A stretch of DNA of 64,000 bases from Cutibacterium equinum (GCF_028021195.1 NZ_CP115668.1:2356001-2420000); one strand, 5' to 3'; counted from the first letter of the stretch, positions 16,911-25,870 are shown. The notes: a model not told the origin generated them from the sequence alone. Made by a program: numbers and translations.

Positions 16911-18541
16911 AGCTCAACCTCCTGCTGCGGGGTGGGAAGGTGCTCAACGTCGAAGGTGCCCTGGAAGATCCAGTCATCGAGGGCAGTCTGACGAACCTGC
17001 TCGCCGTAAAGGATCGGCCACAGACCAATCCAACGGTTCTTGAGGAACAGACGCAGCAGGCCGGTGGCTCGCTCGGCGTCGATATTGCCCTCTTCGACGG
17101 CAACGCCGGTGGCGCGCATCGAGCAGAACCCACCCTGGCAGGGGCCCATGCCCAGACGCAGCTGACGACGCAGGTCGTCGAAGGTGGCGTCTGGCTGCTC
17201 GGCCAGCAGGTCGGTGAACATCTTGCGGCTCATGAGCTCGCACTCGCAGATGATCTGGTCGTCGAGCTTCTTGGACATCGGGACGGCCTTCGGGTCACCC
17301 CCGCGAACCAGACCAGTGCCGGCACGACGCTCTTCGTTCTCGCCGAGACGATGGGTGATGAGGTAGTTCTTGCCGACGGTGGAACCGGGCACGACCTCCT
17401 CGGCGGTGCGGCAGGGACGATCGTCACCGAGCTGTTCGCACATGACGTCGACGACATTCTTGGCCATGAGACGGTACGTGGTGAGCTTGCCGCCGATGAT
17501 CGACACGATGCCGTTGACCCCGTCGCGGGAACCGTGGTCGAGGATGCTCATGCCGCGCGACATGTGGCGCGTGTCCGTGGCAGCAACTCGCTTGTCCTTG
17601 AACAGCGGGCGGGCGCCGGCCCATGCGTGCACCGCGCGGGCGTCGCGGAATCCGGGGACCAAGGCCTCGCCGGAATCGAGCATCTGCTGCACCTCGTTGC
17701 GCGGGATGGCCAGACGCTGTGGATCATCCGCCTTGACGTCGGTGGTGCCGATGATCGACACGGTGTGCACCGGCACGAGGATGTCGCCGTCAGCCGGGTA
17801 GATACAGCGGTTGACAACCGTGTTCACCAGGCGGTGGTTCATGGCGATCATGATGCCGCGGCCGGGAACGACATCGACGTCGTGGCAGCCGACGAGCTCG
17901 GCAATGCGTCCGGCCCACGGGCCAGCGGTGTTGATGACGAACTTGCAGTCGATGCGGATCTGCTCGTCGTGCTTGAGGTCGTGGGCGACAACGGCACTGA
18001 TCTGATCGCCCTCACGGATGATCTCGGTCACGGCGGTGTAGGTCATCACCTTGGCGCCGTACTCGATGGCCGAGTGAGCCGCACCCCACACCATCTGCCA
18101 ACCGTCAACCGATCCGTCCTGAACGGCGAAGGCACGCTTGATACCGGGGTTGAGGCGCGGTTCGCGGCGCAGGGCCTCGGCCGTGGAAATCTCCTCGAAG
18201 GGAACCTTTGACTTCTTGGCCCCCTCGATCCACTGATCCGAGAACTCCAGGTCGTCCTCGGGGGTGACCACGAAGAGTCCGCCGGTCTTCTCGACGGCGT
18301 CGGCGTGGATGCGAGTGACGATCTCGTTCTCCTCGGCGCATTCCGTCGCCGATCCGGGATCAGACACGACGTAACGGCCACCGGAGTGGAGCAGGCCGTG
18401 GTACCGACCGGTCGTCCCTTGGCCGAGGTCGGCCTTGTCCAACAGAACGGCGCGGTATCCACGCATCGCGACGTCCCGCACGACGCCCGCACCGGTGGCA
18501 CCGCCACCGATGACGACGACGTCTGCGTCCATGGTCCTCAT
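16907..18541 (-). CDS. glpA: Anaerobic glycerol-3-phosphate dehydrogenase, catalytic subunit A
   Basis: 544 residues. An N-terminal FAD fold (DVVVIGGGATGAGVVRD), substrate-domain motifs (TTGRYHGLLHSGGRY, IGTTDVKADDP) and IGGKLTTYRLMAKNV are those of GlpA/GlpD. A C-terminal BFD-type [2Fe-2S] module with CECE and GMGPCQGGFC distinguishes the anaerobic GlpA from GlpD. It oxidises sn-glycerol-3-phosphate. ATG 18541 has AAGGGAG seven bases upstream; ATG 18532 is a weaker option. It is the first gene of the operon; a pair of TTCGTGCA repeats about 130 bases upstream may be a regulatory site. glpK and glpF are not in this window. Confidence 0.95.
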   Translation of the reverse strand: MRTMDADVVVIGGGATGAGVVRDVAMRGYRAVLLDKADLGQGTTGRYHGLLHSGGRYVVSDPGSATECAEENEIVTRIHADAVEKTGGLFVVTPEDDLEFSDQWIEGAKKSKVPFEEISTAEALRREPRLNPGIKRAFAVQDGSVDGWQMVWGAAHSAIEYGAKVMTYTAVTEIIREGDQISAVVAHDLKHDEQIRIDCKFVINTAGPWAGRIAELVGCHDVDVVPGRGIMIAMNHRLVNTVVNRCIYPADGDILVPVHTVSIIGTTDVKADDPQRLAIPRNEVQQMLDSGEALVPGFRDARAVHAWAGARPLFKDKRVAATDTRHMSRGMSILDHGSRDGVNGIVSIIGGKLTTYRLMAKNVVDVMCEQLGDDRPCRTAEEVVPGSTVGKNYLITHRLGENEERRAGTGLVRGGDPKAVPMSKKLDDQIICECELMSRKMFTDLLAEQPDATFDDLRRQLRLGMGPCQGGFCSMRATGVAVEEGNIDAERATGLLRLFLKNRWIGLWPILYGEQVRQTALDDWIFQGTFDVEHLPTPQQEVEL

Positions 18542-18888
18542 TGAATGCTCCCTTCGAAACCATCCGGCGTGTGGGGTGTGGCTCAGGGGTTATCGGTGCC
18601 CCGCCACCGTTGCCAGGTACTTCTCAAGGTTAGGGAAAACAATGGGTAACAACCACTGAAACCGGCTTTCGTGCATGTTCGTGCAACCCCCCGGGAACAG
18701 ACGTGCAGATGGCTTCATGGCGCGGTTTACGCCCGGGCACATCGTGCTCTCGGTGCCCCAATTTAAGCAAAGAATAACTTGTTTAAATATAAGGATGGCA
18801 ATTGCGCGAATATCCACTCACACCCACCGCAGCACAATTCTTGCCCCGCCATCACGTGGTCTCGCCAGCCTCTCCGGACAGAACTGAA
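18542..18888. other. glp upstream region with tandem TTCGTGCA repeats
   Basis: About 350 gene-free bases, AT-richer than its surroundings. TTCGTGCA occurs at 18668-18675 and again at 18678-18685, a 10-base period that places both copies on one DNA face; this is a candidate operator for glp control (inference). I see no convincing gene or RNA in the rest. Confidence 0.4.
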
Positions 18889-18926
18889 CCCGGCCCCGTC
18901 AGCATCGTTCTGTCGTCAGGGCCGGG
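18889..18926 (-). terminator. Putative terminator after the hydroxyacid dehydrogenase gene
   Basis: An 8-bp all-GC stem CCCGGCCC/GGGCCGGG with a 22-base loop, 30 bases past the stop codon at 18957; on the minus strand only a short TT follows, so termination strength is uncertain. Confidence 0.4.
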
Positions 18927-18956
18927 CTCGCGGTTGCAACGCTGTGAGCGAACAGA

Positions 18957-19922
18957 TCACTCCACCGGGGTCTCAGCCGGCTCCCCCGAGAGCACCTTGG
19001 CGATGTTGCGAGCAGCCAGTCGACTCATGGCCTCTCGGGTCGGCAGGGCGGCAGACCCAATGTGGGGCAGCAACACGACGTTCTCCATCGTCAGCAGATC
19101 CTCGGTGATCCTCGGCTCCTCCTCGAAGACGTCCAGCCCCGCACCGGCGATCGACCCGGACTTGAGAGCCTCGACGAGAGCGGCCTCGTCAACACAGGCG
19201 CCGCGCGCGGTATTGACCAGGTAGGCAGTCTCCTTCATGGCTGCCAACGCCTTCGCGTCGATGACATGGCGGGTCTGATCGGTGAGCGGGCAGTGCAAGG
19301 AGACGACGTCAGAGATGGCGAAGAGCTCGTCGAGGTCGACTCGACGTGTTGGCTGGGTATTCGGATTGACAGCGTCGATCGCTGCGACGTCCTTGTCGTG
19401 ACGGGAGTTGTAGATGACGTTCATGCCGAAAGCGGCAGCGCGTCGGGCCATCGCCTGGCCAATCTGCCCCAACCCGATGATGCCCAGCGTCGCTCCCTGG
19501 AGTCCAGCACCCAGCATGAAGGTGTGGTCGTAGCGCCAGGCCTTGCCGGCACGCACCCAACGCTCTGCCTCGCCGGTACGGCGGGTGACCTCGAGCAACA
19601 AGGTGAAGGCGAGGTCGGCAGTGGCCTCATGGAGAACGCCGGGAGTCGAGGTGACGACGACTCCCGCCTGCTTGGCGGCGTCAAGGTCAATGTTGTTGAA
19701 CCCAGCGGCGCACTGCCCAATGACCTTGAGCTTCTCGCCCTTGGCGATCATCTCGGCGTCGAGGGGGTCCGACAGGCTGGACAGGAGTGCGTCGGCGGTG
19801 GCGATCTGGTCGCAGAGTTCCTGACGATCCATGAAGTGGTCGCCACCCACGATCTCGTGACCGGGGAGTTCCTCGTTGACAACAGACATGAGTTGCGGTG
19901 CGGTGACGATGATGCGAGCCAT
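18957..19922 (-). CDS. D-2-hydroxyacid dehydrogenase (glyoxylate/hydroxypyruvate reductase type)
   Basis: 321 residues. The NAD(P)-binding GLGQIGQAMARRA motif sits near residue 150, and the catalytic set is Arg in NTARGACVDE, Glu in the DVFEEEP region and His in LPHIGSA. This is the GyaR/GhrB branch that reduces glyoxylate, hydroxypyruvate or related 2-keto acids; the exact substrate is not decided. The frame is open up to 20165, but MARIIVTAPQ at 19922 is the natural start and the upstream extension would cover the divergent small gene. Monocistronic as far as visible. Confidence 0.9.
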   Translation of the reverse strand: MARIIVTAPQLMSVVNEELPGHEIVGGDHFMDRQELCDQIATADALLSSLSDPLDAEMIAKGEKLKVIGQCAAGFNNIDLDAAKQAGVVVTSTPGVLHEATADLAFTLLLEVTRRTGEAERWVRAGKAWRYDHTFMLGAGLQGATLGIIGLGQIGQAMARRAAAFGMNVIYNSRHDKDVAAIDAVNPNTQPTRRVDLDELFAISDVVSLHCPLTDQTRHVIDAKALAAMKETAYLVNTARGACVDEAALVEALKSGSIAGAGLDVFEEEPRITEDLLTMENVVLLPHIGSAALPTREAMSRLAARNIAKVLSGEPAETPVE

Positions 19923-19997
19923 GGCATCACTGTAGGTGACCCCGACCAACCGGAACAGGGCGTCGCTCACATTGCTGCGGCGTGCAACAATTCCACT

Positions 19998-20216
19998 GTG
20001 CAGGTGTCGCGGGGTGTAACGAAGTTGAAAGAGCTGAACCCCAACCATGCCGACGCCCAGAGACGTCAGCTCATCGACCTGCTCAACCACGTACACCCAG
20101 GAGAAATCGAGACCGTCATCACCGGGCCCACCTCGTTCACCCGCACTGCCGAGGCCCGTGACCACGGCGCTCCCACTGCCAACCGCGTCTGCGCAGAGGA
20201 GTCCAGCCAGCGATGA
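19998..20216 (+). CDS. Possible small protein upstream of the ClC channel
   Basis: A 72-codon frame starting with GTG 19998 and ending in TGA that overlaps the channel's ATG by four bases. The product (starting VQVSRGVTKLKELNPNHADAQ, ending AEESSQR) is hydrophilic with no membrane segment, signal or motif I recognise. Support is only the exact coupling overlap and the lack of any other feature in the gap; there is no clear ribosome site. It may simply be a leader. Confidence 0.35.
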   Translation: MQVSRGVTKLKELNPNHADAQRRQLIDLLNHVHPGEIETVITGPTSFTRTAEARDHGAPTANRVCAEESSQR

Positions 20217-21853
20217 CCGAGAACGCCGTCCGCCCCGAGGCCCGAGCCGCCTGGACCAAACGCCTGAGACGCCTGCGCCGCGCCCTCATCCCGCACCGTC
20301 CCAAGGCATTCCGAGACTCCCTCAACCGATGGCTGCTCATGGGCACGGTCATCGGGATCGTCTCGGGGATCGGCGCCATCATCTTCTTCTTCTGCCTGGA
20401 AACCGGCACCCACTACCTGCTGGAAACCTTGGGCGGGTACACCCCGCCAAGCACCCTCGGCGAGGGAGACGGCAACCCAGGAACCAACCTCACCCGCCCT
20501 TGGGCCATCCCCCTCGTCGTCACCGGAGGCGCGCTGGTCTCGGGCATCCTGGTGTACTTCGTCGCCCCCACTGCCAAGGGTCACGGCACTGACAACGCCA
20601 TTCACGCTGTTCATCACGACCCGACGGCGCTCAAGGGCAAGGTCGCGGCAGTCAAGATCATCGCCTCCTCGATCATGATCGGTTCCGGAGGCTCGGGTGG
20701 TCGCGAGGGCCCCACCGCCCAGATCAGCGCGACCGTCATCTCCTCACTGTGCAAGAGACTCAAGATCACCACACCGGACGCCCGCATCGCCGTCTCGGCA
20801 GCAACCGCTTCGGGCATCGGCGCCATCTTCCGTGCCCCGCTGGGTGGAGCACTGCTGGGTGCTGAGCTGCTCTACCGCGACGACATGGAATCCGACGCGA
20901 TCATGCCCTCCCTGGTGTCGTCCATCGTCGCCTTCGCCGTCTTCGGATCGGTCTACGGATTCGAGCCAATCTTCGGTTCGCTGAGCGGAGTGCAGTTCTC
21001 CCAACCCCTCCAGCTCATCTGGTACGTCCTGCTCGGCCTGGCTGCCGGTCTCATGGGCAAGCTCTATGTCGGCGTCTTCTACGCCGGAACCTCGCTGTTC
21101 AACCGACTTGAGAAGGTTCCCGGCTGGCTCCTGCCTGCCATCGGCGGCCTGGGCGTCGGTCTGCTCGGCCTGGTCATTCCAGCTGCCCTGGGAACCGGTT
21201 ACGGATCGATGCAACAGGAGATGTTCGCCGACAATCTCGTGCGCATGCCCTTGCTCATGGTGCTGGCCATCCCGTTCGCCAAGATCCTGTCAACGACCCT
21301 GTCGATCGGCTCGGGCGGTTCGGGCGGTGTCTTCGGCCCCGGCATGGTCATTGGTGGGGCCACCGGAGCTGCGCTGTGGCGTCTTCTCGACGGACTGCCG
21401 GGTATCCCGTCCTCCCCGATGAGTTTCGTCATCGTTGGCATGATCGCCTGCTTCGGGTCGGTGGCCCACGCCCCGCTCGGCATGCTGCTCATGGTTGGGG
21501 AGATGACCGGGAACCTGTCGATGCTGGCTCCCGGCATGATCGCCGTCGCCGTGGCCGGGCGAGTGGTTGCAGACACCTCGATCTACACCTCGCAGCTCAA
21601 GGACCGCCTGGAGGGACGTCGCGTCCACGCGATGGGGCGCGTCACGAAGCCAGCAGAGGCCAAGCCCGTCGTGGCGGCGTCGCATGAGCCACCCCACGCG
21701 ACGCCCCGCACAACAGCAACAGCCTCCGAGCAAGTGCGTGCCACACCGTCGAACAGGATCGTCCCGCAGGTCATTCGGGCCGAGGACCGCAAGAAGGCAC
21801 TCCTCGCCCAGCTCCCCGAGCCACCGAAGGGTCCAGGCCACTCACCCGCCTGA
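20213..21853 (+). CDS. ClC-family chloride channel/transporter
   Basis: 546 residues with 10 or more hydrophobic helices. Family motifs are in order: GHGTDNAIHAVHHD (position of the GSGIP anion-filter motif), GSGGSGGREGPTAQI with the gating Glu in GREGP, APLGGALLGAELLYRDD, and GSGGSGGVFGPGMVIGG (GxFxP motif). It moves chloride, probably as a Cl-/H+ exchanger because the gating Glu is retained. The GHGTD form replaces the Ser of GSGIP by His, a known bacterial subtype. No CBS domains; the last 90 residues are a soluble Ala/Pro/Arg-rich tail. It overlaps a possible small leader gene by four bases. Confidence 0.93.
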   Translation: MTENAVRPEARAAWTKRLRRLRRALIPHRPKAFRDSLNRWLLMGTVIGIVSGIGAIIFFFCLETGTHYLLETLGGYTPPSTLGEGDGNPGTNLTRPWAIPLVVTGGALVSGILVYFVAPTAKGHGTDNAIHAVHHDPTALKGKVAAVKIIASSIMIGSGGSGGREGPTAQISATVISSLCKRLKITTPDARIAVSAATASGIGAIFRAPLGGALLGAELLYRDDMESDAIMPSLVSSIVAFAVFGSVYGFEPIFGSLSGVQFSQPLQLIWYVLLGLAAGLMGKLYVGVFYAGTSLFNRLEKVPGWLLPAIGGLGVGLLGLVIPAALGTGYGSMQQEMFADNLVRMPLLMVLAIPFAKILSTTLSIGSGGSGGVFGPGMVIGGATGAALWRLLDGLPGIPSSPMSFVIVGMIACFGSVAHAPLGMLLMVGEMTGNLSMLAPGMIAVAVAGRVVADTSIYTSQLKDRLEGRRVHAMGRVTKPAEAKPVVAASHEPPHATPRTTATASEQVRATPSNRIVPQVIRAEDRKKALLAQLPEPPKGPGHSPA

Positions 21854-21887
21854 CTGTGGTCGGTGTGATCCCAATCAGTGTGGTCTC

Positions 21888-23294
21888 TCAGTCAGCCGTG
21901 GGACGAAATGGGTTGTGCCCGTCGTGGCGCGCCCAGGCGATACCGACGAGGTACAACACCACGACGAGGGCCCCCGTTGACAGCAACTGCACACGCACGT
22001 CGGGGGCGAACATACCCAACGCGATGACTCCCACCAGCAGAATCATCGCGACCCAGGACACCACCGGGAATCCCTTGACCCGCATCGGCAGCGCGGTGCC
22101 GTCACGCTCGGCGCGACGACGCAACACGTACTGAGAACAGATGGTGAAGAAATACGTGACGATGATCGTCGAACCGACGATGTTGAGCAGGGTACCGAGC
22201 ACGGCGTCACCCCATTTGAAGGTCGCCAACACGCAGCAGAAACCGAAGAACACACTGGCGAACACGGCCGCAGCAGGCACCGAGCGGCCCCTCGTCCGCA
22301 TGGCCACACGGGGAGCCATGCCGCGCTCAGCGAGGGAGCCGAGCATTCGGGCTGCACCGTAGAGGTTGGCGTTGAGGGAACTGAGCAGTGCCAGCACGAT
22401 GACCAGGGTCATGACCTCGGAGGCTGCCGGGATTCCGGCGCGGTCAAGCACGGCAACGAAGGGAGAGGTGGCGAGCTTGGGGTCGTCCCAGGGGACCGCG
22501 ATGACCATGACCCCCACCGATCCCATGTAGAACAGCAGGATTCGCCAGACGATGGTCCGCACCGCCCGGGAGACATTGCGGGCCGGGTCCTCGGTTTCCG
22601 CCGCGGCCACAGCCATGATCTCGATGCCACCAAAGCTGAAGGTCACCATGAGGAGGGCGGCCGCGACGCCAGACCAGCCGTTGGGCATGAATCCACCGTG
22701 TCCGAGGAGGTTGGAGGTTCCGGTCGCTGGGACTGCCAGTACGCCGCAAGCGAGCAGCACACCTATGACGAGGAAGAGGACGACGGCGACCACCTTCACC
22801 AGAGCGAACCAGAACTCAAACTCCCCGAATCGGTCCACGCCGAGCAGGTTGATGGCCGTCAGGACGACCAGGAAGATGAGTGTGAGCAACCACACCGGGG
22901 CTATCGGCCACATCGCGACGAGGGTTGATGCTGCCGCGATCGCCTCGGCTGCCACGACGATGACCAGCTCGATCCACCATACCCAGCCCATGGCGAATCC
23001 GGCAGCCGGACCCATGGCTCGCGAGGTGTAGACCGAGAAGGCACCGGAATCGGGGTGGGCCGCAACCATCTCGCCAAGCATGTGCATGATGGCGATCACG
23101 AGCAGACCGGCGACGATGTAGGCCACCAAGGTGGCCGGGCCTGCCGCTGCGACGGCTTTGCCAGACCCGACGAACAGTCCGGTGCCGATGGCCGATCCGA
23201 GGCTCATCATCACGAGATGACGGCCTTTCATGCGGGGCGTGCTGCCTGCCGGTTTCGTGGACGTCTGCGTGACGCCCGTCGTCTGTGTGGCCAC
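21888..23294 (-). CDS. Amino acid permease (APC superfamily, AAT family)
   Basis: 468 residues with 12 predicted membrane helices. The first helix carries SLGSAIGTGLFVGSG, the APC substrate/Na-site signature, followed by LGEMVAAHPDSGAFSVY and SFGGIEIMAVAAAETEDPARN. These mark proton-coupled AAT transporters such as GabP, AroP and CycA; the substrate cannot be fixed. The start is GTG 23294 with GGAGGGACC just upstream. It is convergent with the chloride channel gene (34 bases between stops) and lies downstream of the MarR regulator on the same strand, with a 72-base gap. Confidence 0.92.
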   Translation of the reverse strand: MATQTTGVTQTSTKPAGSTPRMKGRHLVMMSLGSAIGTGLFVGSGKAVAAAGPATLVAYIVAGLLVIAIMHMLGEMVAAHPDSGAFSVYTSRAMGPAAGFAMGWVWWIELVIVVAAEAIAAASTLVAMWPIAPVWLLTLIFLVVLTAINLLGVDRFGEFEFWFALVKVVAVVLFLVIGVLLACGVLAVPATGTSNLLGHGGFMPNGWSGVAAALLMVTFSFGGIEIMAVAAAETEDPARNVSRAVRTIVWRILLFYMGSVGVMVIAVPWDDPKLATSPFVAVLDRAGIPAASEVMTLVIVLALLSSLNANLYGAARMLGSLAERGMAPRVAMRTRGRSVPAAAVFASVFFGFCCVLATFKWGDAVLGTLLNIVGSTIIVTYFFTICSQYVLRRRAERDGTALPMRVKGFPVVSWVAMILLVGVIALGMFAPDVRVQLLSTGALVVVLYLVGIAWARHDGHNPFRPTAD

Positions 23295-23366
23295 GGTCCC
23301 TCCTCACCTAGATGTGGTAGAGGTGATGTTAAGGCCGAGTCCACCCTCCCACGATTGCTATTTCCG

Positions 23367-23900
23367 TCAGTGGGACGGGTCGCGATTGGCGCGACGTGTC
23401 TGCTGGGGCCGTTGGGAATCGGTCAGCTGGCTCTTCTCCTCCTTGATGAGTTCGTCGCGGATGTGGGTCAAAATGGTGTCCAGATCGTCGAGATGGCCGT
23501 GGTCCAGGCCACCGAAGACAACCCGACGCACCAAGGAGGCATGACCTGGAGCAGCCTGCCGCAGCGCCTCCATCCCCTGATCGGTGAGATGAACAATCGC
23601 TCCCCTGCCATCAGTGCAACAGATGCGACGCTCGACGAGTCCGCGCTTCTCAATTCGCGTCAGGTGATGGGACAGCCTGGACCTCTCCCATCCCATGTGC
23701 TCGGCCAGGGCGACGACTCTCATCTCGCCACCGTCGGTCTCCGAGAGTCGGACGAGCACTTCGAAGTCCTGCATGGACAACTGTGAGTCACGCGACAACT
23801 GACGATTGAGTACTGCGGGCAGCATCGTCGTCACCTCCAACCAAAGACGCCAAACGCGCTGTTGGTGGTCATCAAGCCAAACGGTGCGATCCTGTGTCAC
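23367..23900 (-). CDS. MarR-family transcriptional regulator
   Basis: 177 residues. Winged helix: LSMQDFEVLVRLSETDGGEMRVVALAEH, recognition helix WERSRLSHHLTRIEKRGLVERR and wing CCTDGRGAIVHLTDQG are textbook MarR. It belongs to the group often found next to yceI genes. I chose GTG 23900 because GGAGAGG lies just upstream; the frame is open to 23981. It is divergent from yceI, with a strong promoter and inverted repeats between them, so it probably controls yceI and itself. The C-terminal 30 residues are charged and unstructured. Ligand unknown. Confidence 0.9.
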   Translation of the reverse strand: MTQDRTVWLDDHQQRVWRLWLEVTTMLPAVLNRQLSRDSQLSMQDFEVLVRLSETDGGEMRVVALAEHMGWERSRLSHHLTRIEKRGLVERRICCTDGRGAIVHLTDQGMEALRQAAPGHASLVRRVVFGGLDHGHLDDLDTILTHIRDELIKEEKSQLTDSQRPQQTRRANRDPSH

Positions 23901-23969
23901 TGTGCCCCTCTCCGTTCCTGAGCATGGCAGCTCAGTAAGCACGCGTGAGCCTACCTGAGCATCCCCTTG

Positions 23970-23998
23970 TTGACATATCACCTACCGCGTGACATGAT
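23970..23998 (+). promoter_or_regulatory. yceI promoter
   Basis: TTGACA (perfect -35) and CATGAT with an ideal 17-base spacer, about 60 bases before the yceI start codon. GTGTC-N9-GACAC (24004-24022) overlaps the predicted start point and is a candidate MarR operator. Confidence 0.7.
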
Positions 23999-24027
23999 AA
24001 CTTGTGTCCTGGTAGTTGACACATCAA

Positions 24028-24040
24028 CCGGAACATCCGG
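24028..24040. promoter_or_regulatory. CCGGA-ACA-TCCGG palindrome in the yceI leader
   Basis: A 5+3+5 palindrome within ACATCAACCGGAACATCCGG. A near copy, ACATCAACGGAACATCCGTT, lies downstream of the gene at 24641-24660. The spacing before the ribosome site (AAGGAG at 24046) would allow a binding protein or RNA fold to affect yceI expression. Confidence 0.5.
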
Positions 24041-24056
24041 AAAGCAAGGAGATCAC

Positions 24057-24602
24057 ATGACTGACATCACCGCTGTCAACGGCACCTACACCATCGATTC
24101 CGCCCACTCCCGCCTCGGCTTCGTCACCCGCCACGCCATGGTCACCAAGGTGCGTGGATCCTTCGACGAGTTCGAGGGCACTGCTTCGGGCAACGGTTCC
24201 GACGCCTCCACCGTCTCCGTCGAGGTCACCGCTCAGACCGCATCGTTCGTCACTGGCAACTCCGACCGCGACGCTCACGTGAAGTCCGCCGACTTCCTCG
24301 ACGTCGAGAACCACCCCACCATGACCTTCCGCTCCACCTCGGCTGCCATCAAGGGCAACGTCCTTGAGCTGACTGGTGACCTCACCATCAAGGGAGTGAC
24401 GAAGTCCCTGACCATCCCGTTCGAGTTCGGCGGCGAGGCCGTTGACCCCTTCGGCAACAGCCGTATCGGCTTCGAGGGACGCTCCAAGATCTCCCGCAAG
24501 GACTTCGGCCTGACCTACAACGCCGTCCTTGAGACTGGCGGCGTACTGGTCTCCGACGAGGTCACCCTGGAGATCGAGATCAGCGCCATCAAGCAGAACT
24601 GA
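24057..24602 (+). CDS. YceI-family lipid/isoprenoid-binding protein
   Basis: 181 residues with no signal peptide. The YceI lipocalin-like signature is clear: GTYTIDSAHSRLGFVTRHAMVTKVRG at the start, then repeated beta-strands (GNSDRDAHVKSADFLDVENHP, MTFRSTSAA, LTGDLTIKGVTKSLTIPFE). Family members bind polyisoprenoid or amphiphilic molecules and are often stress- or acid-induced. ATG 24057 has AAGGAG five bases upstream. A divergent MarR gene and a near-consensus promoter suggest regulated, potentially high expression. Cytoplasmic location is inferred from the lack of a signal. Confidence 0.93.
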   Translation: MTDITAVNGTYTIDSAHSRLGFVTRHAMVTKVRGSFDEFEGTASGNGSDASTVSVEVTAQTASFVTGNSDRDAHVKSADFLDVENHPTMTFRSTSAAIKGNVLELTGDLTIKGVTKSLTIPFEFGGEAVDPFGNSRIGFEGRSKISRKDFGLTYNAVLETGGVLVSDEVTLEIEISAIKQN

Positions 24603-24621
24603 TCACCAAAACTCCACCAAA

Positions 24622-24660
24622 TCTGGCTTGACAAGCCAGAACATCAACGGAACATCCGTT
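24622..24660. repeat. Two palindromes downstream of yceI
   Basis: TCTGGCTT-GAC-AAGCCAGA (24622-24640, perfect) is followed at once by AACGGA-ACA-TCCGTT (24646-24660, perfect). There is no T-run, so they are weak terminator candidates; the second matches the palindrome in the yceI leader and may be a shared protein-binding site facing the next operon. Confidence 0.55.
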
Positions 24661-24697
24661 ACACAGAAGTGTCAGGGTCATTTCCTATCGTGTTGCC

Positions 24698-25870
24698 ATG
24701 ACGAGATTCCTTCATACCTCGGATTGGCAACTGGGGATGACCCGGCACTATCTGTCCAAGCAGGGCGACGATGACCCGCAGGCACGGTTTACTGCCGATC
24801 GCATCGAAACGGTGCGCAGGCTGGGCGAGGTCGCCCGGCAGGAAGAGTGCGATTTCGTTGTCGTGGCCGGCGACGTTTTCGAGACCCAGAACGTATCTGC
24901 TCAAATCATCGCCCGCAGTTGCGAGGCCATGGCCTCCATGGACTTGCCCGTTTATCTACTACCGGGAAACCACGACAGTCTGGAGCCCGGATGCCTGTGG
25001 GACGCGACGGAATTCACCCGTCACTGCCCCAGCAATGTCCGTGTCCTACGCGACCAATCGGAGATCGACGTCACTGACGCGAATGGCTCCGTCATCGCGC
25101 AGATCGTCGCCGCCCCCCTGACGACTCGTCATCCATCGACAGATCCGCTGGCAGAACTCGCCACCAGCCTGAAGCCCACCCAGATCCCTCGCATCCTGGT
25201 TGGTCACGGCCAGCTGGAGGGATTGTCAGGTGATACCCGGGACGCTCTCATCTCGCGGGCTCCTCTCGACGATGCCATTGCTCGTGGCGCGTTGACCTAC
25301 GTCGCTCTGGGAGACCGCCACATCGCGTGGCCGCCCGATGACGACCACGCTGCCATTCGTTACAGCGGCACCCCGGAGACGACGAGCTTCAACGAGGAAA
25401 CCGTCGGTACCGCAGTCGTCGTCGATCTCGACGGGCCTGTCACCTGTACGACGATCAAGGTTGGTACCTGGCTGCACGCGCGGGTGAGCCAGCAGGTCGC
25501 GGGCGAGGAAGACTTGGAAGCTCTGAGGGATCGGTTCGACTCCTTCGACCACCGGGACCGCACCATCATCCGCTATGACCTCCACGGTCAGCTCACCATC
25601 TCCCAGACGGCCGAGCTCGACGAGATCATCGCCGACTACGAGACCGTCTTCGCCAGCATCGAGGCCAGCGAGAACCGCCATGACCTCACGATCGTGGCAG
25701 ACGATGCCACCCTCAACGACGCCGACCTACCGAACTGGGTGAGGGATGCCGGTGAGGAATTGTCGACCATGTGTGCCACCAATGACGACGCCGTTGCAGC
25801 CCTGACCCTTCTGCACCGTTTCGTGAGTGCGCAGAGTCCGCAGACGCGTACTGCGGGGGTGAGACGATGA
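24698..25870 (+). CDS. SbcD/Mre11-like DNA repair exonuclease
   Basis: 390 residues, calcineurin-like phosphoesterase. Metal motifs: FLHTSDWQLG (DxH-type site, with Gln where His is usual), VVAGDVFE (GD), LLPGNHD (GNHD), VGHGQLEG and VALGDRHIAW. The YSGTPETTSFNE segment is the Mre11/SbcD capping strand. It acts as the nuclease subunit with the ATPase encoded immediately downstream (4-base ATGA overlap), processing DNA ends. The DxH position reads D-W-Q; whether a shifted residue supplies the ligand needs a structural alignment. The closest type is YhaO rather than E. coli SbcD, from the partner's features. Confidence 0.9.
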   Translation: MTRFLHTSDWQLGMTRHYLSKQGDDDPQARFTADRIETVRRLGEVARQEECDFVVVAGDVFETQNVSAQIIARSCEAMASMDLPVYLLPGNHDSLEPGCLWDATEFTRHCPSNVRVLRDQSEIDVTDANGSVIAQIVAAPLTTRHPSTDPLAELATSLKPTQIPRILVGHGQLEGLSGDTRDALISRAPLDDAIARGALTYVALGDRHIAWPPDDDHAAIRYSGTPETTSFNEETVGTAVVVDLDGPVTCTTIKVGTWLHARVSQQVAGEEDLEALRDRFDSFDHRDRTIIRYDLHGQLTISQTAELDEIIADYETVFASIEASENRHDLTIVADDATLNDADLPNWVRDAGEELSTMCATNDDAVAALTLLHRFVSAQSPQTRTAGVRR

